From contig NZ_OY780936.1 in NCBI RefSeq assembly GCF_963675905.1, positions 2,861,946 through 2,925,945 on the forward strand: a stretch of DNA of 64,000 nucleotides. The letters run 5' to 3'. The translations under genes were made by a program, and so were the position numbers. The notes under the pieces are model-generated. The model was not told the DNA's origin and made no database searches. It saw only the letters and a program-made list of their open reading frames with translations. The first letter of the stretch is position 1. The number at the start of each line of letters is the position of its first letter. Source of the stretch: an uncultured Bacteroides sp. Lineage in GTDB: Bacteria; Bacteroidota; Bacteroidia; Bacteroidales; Bacteroidaceae. Shown in pieces: positions 49,989 to 58,782 of this stretch.

Positions 49989-50612
49989 TTAATAACTAAC
50001 AAGACGAGTCTGATTTTTTGCAAATAGCAGTTCATTAAGCCATTTGTTAACATATACATTTACCACTGCACAGCCAGAACCTATAGCAGCACCAGCTAAA
50101 ACATCAGAAGGATAATGAACTCCCCGGTTCATTCTTGAAAATCCAACAGAGCATGCCCATAAATAACCTGGAGCAATAACATACCATTTAGGATATCTAA
50201 TGCTTAAAGATGTAACTAAAGAAAAAGCAGTTGCTGTATGAGCAGAAGGAAAAGAAGAACTTGAAACAGATTCTCTCTTTTCAATTAAATCAGGATAACG
50301 TTCAAAAGGACGTTCACGATCAACAGCATACTTCAATCCGGAAGTAACTACAATAACTTCGGCAACACTCGTGCCAATATAAACTGCATCACTCAACAAA
50401 TCATGATCTTTATCCAGTAAAGCATAACTACCTAGAAGTAGAGGTACTCCAACAGCAATAAAAGGCTCTGTATTTGAAATTACCTTACTGTAACCTGTTA
50501 CAAATTCATTATCAATTCCATTAATCTTCTTCAAAGTATTTATATCCCAGTTTTGTGCATAGCAATCAAAGCCAGTAAAAACAGCAATCAGGAACAAGAG
50601 AATTAGTTTCAT
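49989..50612 (-). CDS. PAP2-family phosphatase, exported
   Basis: A 207-aa protein. The start MKLILLFLIAVFTGFDCYAQ is chosen as a signal peptide; an ATG three codons upstream also exists. The three PAP2 phosphatase motifs are visible: KYAVDRERPF, SFPSAHTATAF and SRMNRGVHYPSDVLAGA. It has few membrane helices compared with the usual six, so it probably acts in the periplasm or outer membrane, like the lipid A phosphatases of this superfamily. The substrate is unknown. Confidence 0.87.
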   Translation of the reverse strand: MKLILLFLIAVFTGFDCYAQNWDINTLKKINGIDNEFVTGYSKVISNTEPFIAVGVPLLLGSYALLDKDHDLLSDAVYIGTSVAEVIVVTSGLKYAVDRERPFERYPDLIEKRESVSSSSFPSAHTATAFSLVTSLSIRYPKWYVIAPGYLWACSVGFSRMNRGVHYPSDVLAGAAIGSGCAVVNVYVNKWLNELLFAKNQTRLVSY

Positions 50613-50638
50613 CGGTATCATCTATAAAATTATATATA

Positions 50639-50646
50639 CAAAGGTA
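50639..50646 (-). promoter_or_regulatory. -7 element of the PAP2 gene
   Basis: TACCTTTG on the minus strand matches TAnnTTTG and lies 26 nt before the chosen start. The -33 region is not recognisable. Confidence 0.5.
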
Positions 50647-50915
50647 TATATTAAAAGTTATAAATGCCGCATATTAAGGCTATCTTTCGTAAAAACATAA
50701 AATGATGAATTAAACTAGAGTCTTCACTATAACAGAACTATTATATCCAATTTCTCCCAAGGAAGCAATATCATAACTTCATTTGTCTTCTCTTAATATA
50801 GATCATTTATATCTTTCTGGCATATTTTTAATAAGCGCCGAATAAGAAATTAAGTTAAAAGTGAGAACAGTAAAAACCCGGTATGTTTTAATTAACGAAT
50901 AATTTCTTTAATCCC
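50647..50915. other. Gap between divergent PAP2 and sdhC
   Basis: No gene or strong structure is seen. The stretch is AT-rich and separates the two divergent promoters. Confidence 0.4.
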
Positions 50916-50946
50916 TTGCTTAATAGGTGGATTTCATGTACTTTTG
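50916..50946 (+). promoter_or_regulatory. Promoter of the sdhCAB operon
   Basis: CTTG (TTG at 50916-50918), a 20-nt spacer and TACTTTTG (50939-50946) fit the Bacteroides consensus. The leader would be about 60 nt. Confidence 0.75.
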
Positions 50947-51015
50947 CGCAAATAAAGCAGACACTCAAAAAAAAATTATAGTTCTAACAATTAAATAATT
51001 TAAATTCAATCATTT

Positions 51016-51693
51016 ATGTGGTTAACTAATTCATCTGTAGGAAGGAAAGTAGTCATGAGCGTATCAGGACTATTCCTTGTCCTTTTTCTAACATTTCACA
51101 TGTCGATGAATCTTGTGGCGGTTTTCTCTGAAGACGCTTACAACATGGTATGTGAGTTTTTGGGAGCAAATTGGTATGCTATTGCTGGGACACTGGTTTT
51201 AGCTGCTGGTTTTGTTGTACACATCGTTTATGCTTTCTGGTTAACAATGCAAAATCGCAAAGCACGTGGTAATGAGAGTTACGCGGTATTTGAAAAGCCT
51301 AAAAATGTAGAATGGGCTTCTCAAAACATGTTAGTTTTGGGTATTATTGTTGCTCTTTTCTTTGTTCTACACCTTGCACAGTTTTGGTTTAAAATGCAGT
51401 TTGTAGAACTTAGCGGCCTTGAAAGTATCAACCCTACTCCACAAGACGGTGCTGCTTTAATTAGTCAAACATTTGCTAATCCTTTGTTTGCTGTACTTTA
51501 CCTTGTATGGTTTGTTGCTATTTGGTTCCATCTTACTCACGGTTTCTGGAGTGCACTTCAAACTTTAGGTTGGAGCAATAAGATCTGGTTCGAACGTTGG
51601 AAATGTATTTCAAACATTTTTTCAACTGTAATCTTCTTAGGCTTTGCCTTAGTAGTAGTAGTTTTCTACGTAAAATACGGATTACTTGGTTAA
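51016..51693 (+). CDS. sdhC: Succinate dehydrogenase/fumarate reductase cytochrome b subunit
   Basis: A 225-aa membrane anchor with five hydrophobic helices (SGLFLVLFLTFHMSMNL; VHIVYAFWLT; LFFVLHLAQFWFKM; FHLTHGFWSALQ; C-terminal). Histidines in FHMSMN, VHIVYA, LHLAQF and HLTHGF are candidate haem ligands. This is the di-haem type b subunit that passes electrons from menaquinol. In Bacteroides the complex works mainly as fumarate reductase. It is the first gene of sdhCAB. Confidence 0.95.
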   Translation: MWLTNSSVGRKVVMSVSGLFLVLFLTFHMSMNLVAVFSEDAYNMVCEFLGANWYAIAGTLVLAAGFVVHIVYAFWLTMQNRKARGNESYAVFEKPKNVEWASQNMLVLGIIVALFFVLHLAQFWFKMQFVELSGLESINPTPQDGAALISQTFANPLFAVLYLVWFVAIWFHLTHGFWSALQTLGWSNKIWFERWKCISNIFSTVIFLGFALVVVVFYVKYGLLG

Positions 51694-51743
51694 TTAACCA
51701 GTAAATGTGAACTCTAATAAAATCAGAAAAAAGAAATAAAATT

Positions 51744-53687
51744 ATGACTAAGATAGATTCAAGAATTCCTGAAGGCCCATTGGCTGAGAAATGGAGTAAC
51801 TATAAAGCTCATCAGAAACTCGTAAACCCTGCTAACAAACGTCGTTTAGATATAATCGTAGTTGGTACAGGTCTTGCCGGAGCATCAGCTGCCGCTTCTC
51901 TAGGTGAACTAGGTTTCAAAGTATTTAACTTCTGCATTCAAGACTCTCCACGCCGTGCTCACTCTATTGCTGCACAAGGTGGTATCAATGCTGCAAAGAA
52001 TTACCAGAATGACGGTGACTCTGTTTACCGTTTATATTATGATACAATCAAAGGTGGAGACTACCGCGCACGCGAATCAAACGTTTACCGTTTGGCTGAA
52101 GTTTCCAACGAAATTATTGACCAATGCGTAGCTCAAGGTGTTCCTTTCGCTCGTGAATACGGTGGTACACTTGATAACCGTTCTTTCGGTGGTGCACAGG
52201 TTTCACGTACATTCTATGCTAAAGGCCAAACAGGACAACAGTTATTACTTGGTGCTTACTCTGCATTGAGCCGTCAGGTTAACAAAGGAACAGTAAAATT
52301 ATTCACTCGTTACGAAATGCTCGACGTTGTACTTATCGAAGGTCGCGCACGTGGTATCATTGCCCGCAACCTTGTTACAGGTAAAATTGAACGTTTCTCA
52401 GCTCATGCTGTAGTTATTGGTACCGGTGGTTACGGAAATACATACTTCCTTTCTACAAATGCAATGGCTTCTAACGGTTCAGCTGCAATCCAATGCTACA
52501 AGAAAGGTGCTTATTTCGCAAATCCATGTTATGTACAGATTCACCCAACTTGTATTCCAGTACACGGAGATGTTCAGTCTAAACTGACTTTGATGTCTGA
52601 ATCACTTCGTAACGACGGACGTATTTGGGTACCAAAGAATTTGGAAGATGCAAAAGCACTTCAGGCTGGAAAGATCAAAGGATCTGATATTCCTGAAGCT
52701 GACCGCGATTACTATCTAGAACGTCGTTACCCTGCATTTGGTAACCTTGTACCTCGTGACGTTGCATCTCGTGCAGCTAAAGAACGTTGCGACAAAGGTT
52801 TCGGAGTTAACAATACAGGTTTGGCTGTATTCCTTGATTTCTCAGAAGCAATCAACCGTCTTGGTGAAGACGTAGTTAGAGCTCGCTACGGTAACTTGTT
52901 TGACATGTACGAAGAAATCACAAACGAAAATCCATATAAGACTCCAATGATGATTTTCCCTGCTATCCACTACACTATGGGTGGTATCTGGGTTGATTAT
53001 GAGTTAATGACTTCTATCCCTGGATTATATGCTATCGGTGAAGCTAACTTCTCAGACCACGGAGCTAACCGTTTAGGTGCTTCTGCTTTAATGCAAGGTT
53101 TGGCTGACGGATACTTCGTATTACCATATACAATTCAGAACTATTTATCTGATCAGATTCAGGTTCCACGTTTCTCTACAGACCTTCCTGAATTCGTAGA
53201 AGCAGAAAAAGCTATTGCTGACAAGATCAATAAGATCAAAAACATCAATGGTAAGCACTCTGTTGATTCAATTCACAAGAAACTTGGTCACGTGATGTGG
53301 GAATTCGTTGGAATGGGACGTACTAAAGAATCTTTGGAAACAGCTATTGCTAAGCTTAAAGAAGTTAAGAAAGACTTCTGGACAAATGTTCGCATTCCTG
53401 GAGATGTAAACGATCAGAATATCGAGCTGGAAAAAGCTCTTCGTTTATCAGACTTTATAGAAACTGGTCTATTGATGGCTTATGACGGTTTGAACCGTGA
53501 AGAATCTTGCGGTGGACACTTCCGTGAAGAACATCAGACACCAGAAGGTGAAGCTAAACGTGATGATGATAAATTCTCATACGTAGCTTGCTGGAAGTAC
53601 ACAGGTGAAGACTCTAAACCAGAGTTAATTAAGGAAGATTTGAACTATGAATTTACTAAGGTTCAAACACGTAATTACAAAGCTTAA
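51744..53687 (+). CDS. sdhA: Succinate dehydrogenase/fumarate reductase flavoprotein subunit
   Basis: A 647-aa flavoprotein. The FAD-binding [17 protein letters not shown] (about residues 37-53) and the covalent-flavin histidine region [17 protein letters not shown] are present. Active-site residues are in the HPTCIPVHG and [13 protein letters not shown] regions. It interconverts fumarate and succinate at the inner face of the membrane. It lies 15 nt before sdhB. Confidence 0.97.
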   Translation: MTKIDSRIPEGPLAEKWSNYKAHQKLVNPANKRRLDIIVVGTGLAGASAAASLGELGFKVFNFCIQDSPRRAHSIAAQGGINAAKNYQNDGDSVYRLYYDTIKGGDYRARESNVYRLAEVSNEIIDQCVAQGVPFAREYGGTLDNRSFGGAQVSRTFYAKGQTGQQLLLGAYSALSRQVNKGTVKLFTRYEMLDVVLIEGRARGIIARNLVTGKIERFSAHAVVIGTGGYGNTYFLSTNAMASNGSAAIQCYKKGAYFANPCYVQIHPTCIPVHGDVQSKLTLMSESLRNDGRIWVPKNLEDAKALQAGKIKGSDIPEADRDYYLERRYPAFGNLVPRDVASRAAKERCDKGFGVNNTGLAVFLDFSEAINRLGEDVVRARYGNLFDMYEEITNENPYKTPMMIFPAIHYTMGGIWVDYELMTSIPGLYAIGEANFSDHGANRLGASALMQGLADGYFVLPYTIQNYLSDQIQVPRFSTDLPEFVEAEKAIADKINKIKNINGKHSVDSIHKKLGHVMWEFVGMGRTKESLETAIAKLKEVKKDFWTNVRIPGDVNDQNIELEKALRLSDFIETGLLMAYDGLNREESCGGHFREEHQTPEGEAKRDDDKFSYVACWKYTGEDSKPELIKEDLNYEFTKVQTRNYKA

Positions 53688-53702
53688 TAATTAGTAGACA
53701 CA

Positions 53703-54458
53703 ATGGAAAAAATTATAAATTTCACGCTAAAGGTTTGGCGTCAGAAAAGTCCAAAAGCAAAAGGTGCTTTTGAATCATTTCAAATGGAAAACATTTCAGG
53801 CGATACCTCATTACTTGAAATGCTTGATATCTTAAATGAGAAACTTATCAACGAAGGTAAAGAACCGGTAGTATTTGATCACGACTGCCGTGAAGGTATC
53901 TGCGGAATGTGTTCACTTTATATTAACGGACACCCACACGGACCTGCAACAGGAGCTACAACTTGCCAGATTTACATGCGTCGTTTCGATGATGGAGATA
54001 CTATCACTGTTGAACCTTGGCGTTCTGCTGGTTTCCCTGTTATCCGTGACTTAATGGTAGATCGTAACGCATTTGATAAGATTATGCAAGCTGGTGGTTA
54101 CGTATCAGTAAATACTGGTGGTACTCCAGATGCTAACGCAATTGCTATTCCAAAACCAATAGCTGACGAAGCAATGGATTCAGCTTCTTGTATTGGTTGC
54201 GGTGCTTGTGTTGCTGCTTGTAAGAACGGTTCAGCTATGTTGTTCGTATCTGCAAAAGTAAGCCAGTTATCTCTTCTTCCTCAGGGAAAAGTTGAAGCCG
54301 GTCGTCGTGCTAAAGCTATGCTTTCTAAGATGGATGAACTTGGTTTTGGTAACTGTACTAACACAAAAGCTTGTGAAGCTGAATGTCCAAAGTCTATCTC
54401 AATCAGCAACATTGCAAGATTGAACCGCGACTTTATTGCAGCTAAACTGAAAGATTAA
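53703..54458 (+). CDS. sdhB: Succinate dehydrogenase/fumarate reductase iron-sulfur subunit
   Basis: A 251-aa subunit with cysteines for three clusters: CREGICGMC with a later Cys (2Fe-2S), [14 protein letters not shown] (4Fe-4S) and [14 protein letters not shown] (3Fe-4S type). It links the flavin to the haem subunit. A terminator follows directly. Confidence 0.97.
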   Translation: MEKIINFTLKVWRQKSPKAKGAFESFQMENISGDTSLLEMLDILNEKLINEGKEPVVFDHDCREGICGMCSLYINGHPHGPATGATTCQIYMRRFDDGDTITVEPWRSAGFPVIRDLMVDRNAFDKIMQAGGYVSVNTGGTPDANAIAIPKPIADEAMDSASCIGCGACVAACKNGSAMLFVSAKVSQLSLLPQGKVEAGRRAKAMLSKMDELGFGNCTNTKACEAECPKSISISNIARLNRDFIAAKLKD

Positions 54459-54480
54459 TCAACTGATTACATCATTATAT

Positions 54481-54518
54481 AATAAATCCTCTGCCTGGGA
54501 ACGGGTAGAGGATTTATT
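54481..54518 (+). terminator. Terminator of sdhCAB
   Basis: AATAAATCCTCT (54481-54492) pairs perfectly with AGAGGATTTATT (54507-54518) and is followed by T-rich sequence. It lies about 22 nt after the sdhB stop codon. Confidence 0.88.
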
Positions 54519-54652
54519 TTTTATATGTGTTAACAAAAGAAAGGGCAAAAGAAGCCAAACTGCTAATTTTAGTTTCAAAATGATATTTCGTGTGCGAAAA
54601 CAATAAAAAGTCGTGAAAGAAAATTAAAATAAAGGGCTACAATCATCAAAAG

Positions 54653-54684
54653 TTTGGTGGGAATGGCCAAAAGGTTTACATTTG
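54653..54684 (+). promoter_or_regulatory. Consensus promoter in the sdhB-dprA gap
   Basis: TTTG (54653-54656), a 20-nt spacer and TACATTTG (54677-54684) form a full Bacteroides promoter pointing right. No coding gene follows on this strand before dprA, which lies on the other strand. Confidence 0.75.
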
Positions 54685-54690
54685 CAATGT

Positions 54691-54755
54691 GTTTTTCATA
54701 GTATTAGATTTAAGGTTAACAAAGATTGGTTGTCGTGATGACAACCATTTTTTTT
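54691..54755 (+). ncRNA. Candidate small RNA between sdhB and dprA
   Basis: A transcript from the promoter at 54653-54684 would start near 54691 and stop at the hairpin GGTTGTC-GTGAT-GACAACC (54728-54746), which is followed by A and eight T. That gives about 65 nt. No convincing reading frame lies inside. Promoter and terminator are both seen; expression and function are inferred. Confidence 0.5.
54728..54755 (+). terminator. Terminator of the candidate small RNA
   Basis: A 7-bp perfect stem (8 bp with the flanking T-A pair), 5-nt loop and eight consecutive T. It also lies 9 nt beyond the dprA 3' end and may act weakly in the other direction. Confidence 0.8.
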
Positions 54756-54763
54756 GCACCTAC

Positions 54764-55876
54764 CTAAAGTAACTGATACATCCCTCCTGCTAGCACTCTG
54801 ATTACTCCTTTCATTTCCAGTTCAAACAAGATCGCATTCATTTTATTCACAGGCATATCTGCTTCAACAACCAGTGAATTAATCTGAGAATCTCCATTTT
54901 CCTGAAGAATATCCACAACGATCTGCTCATCTTCAGTAAGATCAACGAAAAGCTGACGCTGTACAGCCACCGGAACAGCCTTTGAATCCGCATCCCAGCA
55001 CATTGCTTTTACAAAATCTTCTGCAGAAAGAATTAATGCAGCCTTATTATCCTTTATCAGATTGTTGCAGCCAATAGAAAATTCATCGGCAATACGGCCA
55101 GGAAAAGCAAAGCAATCGCGGTGATAACTTTGAGCAATGTCTGCAGTAATAAGTGCTCCGCCCTTTACAGCCGATTCAACCACAATAGTTGCATCACTCA
55201 TACCCGCAACAATCCGGTTTCGCTTTACAAAATTCTGGCGATCAGGGTTAGTCTCCGATAGAAATTCAGTGAGCAAGCCACCATTTTCGAGCATATCGAT
55301 AGCAGTTTTTCGATGAACAGACGGATAGATACGATCCAACCCATGAGCTAATACACCAATAGTTGAAAGACCATTATTTAAAGCACCCCGATGAGCATGT
55401 ATATCAATTCCGTAAGCAAGACCGCTAACTACAAGTACATCCGGACAAAGAGCTTTAAGATCTGCCAGAAAATCCCGACAAATACGTTGTCCGTAATCGG
55501 TAGCATTACGAGTACCTACCATATTAATCACCCGCAATGCATTCATATCCTTGTTTCCTTTAAAGAACAACACAATAGGAGCATCAGGACATTCCCTCAA
55601 CCTGGAAGGATAAGCCTCATCGCTTATGGTAATACAGTTAATTTTATTTTTCTGTGCGAATGAAAATTCAGCCTCAGCACGTAAAAGAGGCTGAGGAGAA
55701 TTAAGCATCTCCATCACGCATGGATTAATTCCTGGTACTATTTGAGTAAGTTCTGTACGGTGAGAAAATATTTTCTCAGCACTACCTACAGCATTTATTA
55801 AATTCCGGGCACCAACAGATCCCACTCCCGGAATCTGTGTCAGCGCAATGCTGGCAATTATTTCCTGATCCGTCAT
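54764..55876 (-). CDS. dprA: DNA processing protein DprA
   Basis: A 370-aa DprA that loads RecA onto incoming single-stranded DNA in transformable bacteria. The SAM-like N-terminus (IPGVGSVGARNLIN) is followed by the Rossmann core with VGTRNATDYG, VSGLAYGIDIHAH and ESAVKGGALITADIA. The C-terminal winged helix (about 305-370) is present. Its start overlaps the end of the thioesterase gene by 4 nt (ATGA). Confidence 0.95.
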   Translation of the reverse strand: MTDQEIIASIALTQIPGVGSVGARNLINAVGSAEKIFSHRTELTQIVPGINPCVMEMLNSPQPLLRAEAEFSFAQKNKINCITISDEAYPSRLRECPDAPIVLFFKGNKDMNALRVINMVGTRNATDYGQRICRDFLADLKALCPDVLVVSGLAYGIDIHAHRGALNNGLSTIGVLAHGLDRIYPSVHRKTAIDMLENGGLLTEFLSETNPDRQNFVKRNRIVAGMSDATIVVESAVKGGALITADIAQSYHRDCFAFPGRIADEFSIGCNNLIKDNKAALILSAEDFVKAMCWDADSKAVPVAVQRQLFVDLTEDEQIVVDILQENGDSQINSLVVEADMPVNKMNAILFELEMKGVIRVLAGGMYQLL

Positions 55877-56280
55877 TTGGCGAAGTAAGGTTCGAATGCT
55901 TTATCAAAAAGTTCACTATGTCCTAATCGTCCATTGGTAAGGCACACCAACTCTACTTTTGATTTGATGGATGGCTTTCCATCAGATAAACGAAAGATGT
56001 CCTGATAGAAAACATACTTCACCCCTTCTTTCTCAATATAAAGCTTGGAAACAAATTCTTCCCCGCTATGCAATGGAGTTTTATAAGCAATAGAGATCCG
56101 TGCAACTACAGGATCGAGTCCTTGTCCGTGTAATTCGGCAAAGTTAATGCCGAGTGTGGTTATAAATTCGTGGCGTGTATGTTCCAGATAATGCTGATAG
56201 ATAGCATTGTTGACTATTCCCTGCATATCACATTCATAGTCGCGCACTTTCATGTTCAGTTCAAAAATATATTTATTCAT
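55873..56280 (-). CDS. Acyl-CoA thioesterase, 4HBT (hotdog) family
   Basis: A 135-aa hotdog-fold protein. The start MNKYIFELNMKVRDYECDMQ is chosen; the longer reading to 56349 consists of the GTAC repeat array and is not coding. The 4HBT signature is VRDYECDMQGIVNNAIYQHY, with the catalytic Asp. The substrate is unknown. It is coupled to dprA by a 4-nt overlap. Confidence 0.88.
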   Translation of the reverse strand: MNKYIFELNMKVRDYECDMQGIVNNAIYQHYLEHTRHEFITTLGINFAELHGQGLDPVVARISIAYKTPLHSGEEFVSKLYIEKEGVKYVFYQDIFRLSDGKPSIKSKVELVCLTNGRLGHSELFDKAFEPYFAK

Positions 56281-56312
56281 AAGAGTGTTTTTAAGGTTAT
56301 TCGAACAATTAA

Positions 56313-56400
56313 AATTCTCTTGTACAAAAGATTGCATTCTTCTGTACAAAAGAATTAATTGTTTTGTACAGAAGAAATCATTCTTTTGTACGAGATTTCT
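56313..56400. repeat. Array of four 22-nt GTAC-centred palindromes (locus B)
   Basis: The GTAC cores start at 56322, 56344, 56366 and 56388, exactly 22 nt apart, as at 26252-26339. The best unit reads CATTCTTCT-GTAC-AAAAGAATT. The last unit overlaps the 3' end of the U32-family gene. Unit order and base changes differ from locus A, so the two arrays are not simple copies. Confidence 0.85.
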
Positions 56401-57652
56401 TTAACTCCTCGGCGGAGATTATTTTATATAGCTTATCGTTTGGACGAATCTTCTCGGCAAATTTCATAGAGAAGTGCTCTCTTTTATGAACCACCTCTAC
56501 AGGCTTCAAATCAACCCGCGCTTCTTCTAGCGTTGTAAAGAGGGCTCCGGTAGTGGGACCGGTAACCAACAGTTTGTCTCCCAGTTTCAGTTCGCCTGCT
56601 TCCAGCATAAATTCGGCCACATTGATATTGCTGAAGTATTTCACGGCCTTACCTACATAAACTTTACGTTCTGTAGCTTCCGATCCGTAGTTTTTACTCC
56701 ACTCTCCTAGCTTTTGTCCCAGATAATATCCGTTCCAGAATCCACGATTAAAGACAGTCTTCAGACGATTATCCCAGGCCTCAACTTTTTCGTTGGTAAA
56801 TGTTCCATCCAGACAAGACTGAATAGCCTGCTTATAACAATCAACAACAGTACGAACATACTCAGGTCCGCGTGCTCGTCCTTCAATCTTGAACACTCTT
56901 ACGCCCGCTTCTATCATTTCATCCATGAAATGAATAGTTTTCAAATCCTTCGGAGACATTATATATTCGTTGTCCACTTCCAGTTCAAGGCCGGTATCCT
57001 TATCTTTCACCTCATAAGCTCTACGACATATCTGCATACAAGCTCCACGATTAGCCGATGAATTCATTTCATGCAAAGAAAGATAGCATTTACCCGACAC
57101 AGCCATACAAAGCGCACCGTGGCAAAACATCTCAATACGGAGTTCTTCTCCGCTTGGTCCGCAAATATTATCTTCTTTTATCTTATCGTAAATTGCACGA
57201 ACCTGCTTCAGGTTCAGTTCGCGGGCAAGTACCACAACATCTGCAAACTGTGCATAGAATTTCAAGGCTTCAGCATTCGAAATATTAAGCTGAGTAGAAA
57301 GATGCACTTCCTGATCAATAGACCGGGCGTAAGTCATCACTGCAACATCTGCGGCAATAATTGCAGAAATTCCGGCTTCTTTTGCAGCATCGATAATGCT
57401 ACGCATCAAAGGAATATCGTTATCGTAAATAATTGTATTTATAGTCAGATAACTCTTCATATTATGCTCATTACATATCTGAGCAATCTCTTTCAAGTCA
57501 TTTATAGTGAAGGTGTTTGCTGAGTGGGCACGCATGTTGAGATTCTCTATACCGAAGTAAATTGAATCTGCTCCTGCCTGAATTGCGGCGGCTAAAGATT
57601 CGCGAGAACCCGCAGGCGCCATAATTTCAAAATCTTTTAACTGGTGATTCAT
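56378..57652 (-). CDS. Peptidase U32 family protein (tRNA/rRNA hydroxylation type)
   Basis: A 424-aa protein. The start MNHQLKDFEIMAPAGSRESL is chosen; the longer reading crosses the promoter and the divergent DUS gene. The TIM-barrel-like U32 domain carries the family signature EMFCHGALCMAVSGKCYLS and further Cys in GACMQICRRAYE. Members such as TrhP and RlhA take part in RNA hydroxylation, and others are called collagenases. The divergent DUS gene makes an RNA-modification role likely. The array at 56313-56400 overlaps its 3' end. Confidence 0.87.
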   Translation of the reverse strand: MNHQLKDFEIMAPAGSRESLAAAIQAGADSIYFGIENLNMRAHSANTFTINDLKEIAQICNEHNMKSYLTINTIIYDNDIPLMRSIIDAAKEAGISAIIAADVAVMTYARSIDQEVHLSTQLNISNAEALKFYAQFADVVVLARELNLKQVRAIYDKIKEDNICGPSGEELRIEMFCHGALCMAVSGKCYLSLHEMNSSANRGACMQICRRAYEVKDKDTGLELEVDNEYIMSPKDLKTIHFMDEMIEAGVRVFKIEGRARGPEYVRTVVDCYKQAIQSCLDGTFTNEKVEAWDNRLKTVFNRGFWNGYYLGQKLGEWSKNYGSEATERKVYVGKAVKYFSNINVAEFMLEAGELKLGDKLLVTGPTTGALFTTLEEARVDLKPVEVVHKREHFSMKFAEKIRPNDKLYKIISAEELKKSRTKE

Positions 57653-57676
57653 ACCTATTTTATAATTAGTTGTGTG

Positions 57677-57684
57677 CAAAGGTA
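57677..57684 (-). promoter_or_regulatory. -7 element of the U32-family gene
   Basis: TACCTTTG on the minus strand matches TAnnTTTG and lies 24 nt before the ATG. It is only 14 nt from the opposing -7 element of the DUS gene. Confidence 0.5.
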
Positions 57685-57697
57685 GTGGTTTTTTGTG

Positions 57698-57705
57698 TAA
57701 TTTTG
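57698..57705 (+). promoter_or_regulatory. -7 element of the DUS-family gene
   Basis: TAATTTTG matches TAnnTTTG and lies 20 nt before the ATG at 57726. The -33 position has no clear TTTG. Confidence 0.55.
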
Positions 57706-57725
57706 CAGCCAAGAATAAGATGATT

Positions 57726-58706
57726 ATGAAAATTGGCTCTATAGATTTAGGGGAACGCCCCATATTCCTTGCTCCCATGGAGGATGTTACAGATATTGCT
57801 TTCCGACTGCTGTGCAAGCAATTCGGGGCAGACATGGTATATACAGAGTTTATCTCTAGCGATGCACTGGTACGTTTTGTGAATAAAACCACCCAGAAGC
57901 TCACCATTTGTGATGAAGAGCGCCCGGTTGCCATGCAAATTTACGGACGGGAAGTAGAACCGATGGTTGAAGCAGCTAAGATTGTCGAGGCAGCAAAGCC
58001 CGATATTCTGGATATTAACTTTGGTTGTCCGGTGAAAAAGGTAGCAGGTAAAGGTGCCGGAGCAGGTATGCTTCAGAACATTCCTAAAATGCTTGAGATA
58101 ACTAAAGCAGTGGTCGATGCGGTTAATATTCCTGTTACAGTTAAAACTCGTCTTGGCTGGGATACCAACAGCAAGGTAATTGTAGAACTTGCCGAGCAAT
58201 TACAAGATTGCGGTATTGCTGCTCTTACCATTCACGGCAGAACAAGAAGTCAGATGTATACAGGTGAAGCCGACTGGACTCTCATTGGTGAAGTGAAGAA
58301 TAACCCTCGCATGCATATTCCAATTATTGGTAACGGAGACATCACAACTCCTCAACAAGTAAAGGAATATTTTGACCGTTATGGTGTAGACGCTATTATG
58401 GTTGGTCGCGCAACCTTTGGCCGTCCGTGGATATTCAAAGAGATAAAGCATTATCTAGAAACCGGAGAGGAACTTCCTCCTTTATCTTTTGAGTGGAAGA
58501 TGAATGTTCTGCGTGAACAAACTAAGCAAAGCATTGAAAGACTTGATGAACGTAGGGGAATTATCCATGTGCGCAGGCATCTGGCAGCATCTCCATTATT
58601 CAAAGGCATTCCAAACTTCAGGGATACGCGTATTGCAATGCTCAGAGCAGATACACAGGAAGCTCTTTTTGAATTATTTGATAAGATAGTTCAGGAACAT
58701 GCATAA
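57726..58706 (+). CDS. dusB: tRNA-dihydrouridine synthase, DusB-like
   Basis: A 326-aa flavoenzyme that reduces uridine in the tRNA D loop. The start MKIGSIDLGERPIFLAPM is chosen from the promoter position; MIMKIG two codons upstream is possible. Motifs are LAPMEDVTDIAFRLL, FGCPVKKVAGKGAGAG (catalytic Cys), IHGRTRSQMYTGEADW and MVGRATFGRPWIF. The Dus subtype is by similarity only. A terminator follows. Confidence 0.93.
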   Translation: MKIGSIDLGERPIFLAPMEDVTDIAFRLLCKQFGADMVYTEFISSDALVRFVNKTTQKLTICDEERPVAMQIYGREVEPMVEAAKIVEAAKPDILDINFGCPVKKVAGKGAGAGMLQNIPKMLEITKAVVDAVNIPVTVKTRLGWDTNSKVIVELAEQLQDCGIAALTIHGRTRSQMYTGEADWTLIGEVKNNPRMHIPIIGNGDITTPQQVKEYFDRYGVDAIMVGRATFGRPWIFKEIKHYLETGEELPPLSFEWKMNVLREQTKQSIERLDERRGIIHVRRHLAASPLFKGIPNFRDTRIAMLRADTQEALFELFDKIVQEHA

Positions 58707-58720
58707 ATAGCACAAAGATA

Positions 58721-58755
58721 AAAAGGCGGAAAGATATCGCATCTTCCCGCCTTTT
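58721..58755. terminator. Terminator between dusB and the PepSY gene
   Basis: AAAAGGCGGAAAGAT (58721-58735) and ATCTTCCCGCCTTTT (58741-58755) pair with one A-C mismatch around a 5-nt loop. The A-rich and T-rich ends allow use by both convergent genes. Confidence 0.88.
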
Positions 58756-58782
58756 ACTATAATAAGTGATTAACTATAAAAT

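Noticed and set aside
54689..54772. Short GTG-started frame in the candidate small RNA
   Set aside because: It reads through the terminator hairpin and U-tract and has no ribosome binding signal.
56281..56349. N-terminal extension of the thioesterase (MYRRMQSFVQEN...)
   Set aside because: The extension is a translation of the GTAC repeat array; a similar frame appears over the other array, so it reflects the repeat and not protein homology.
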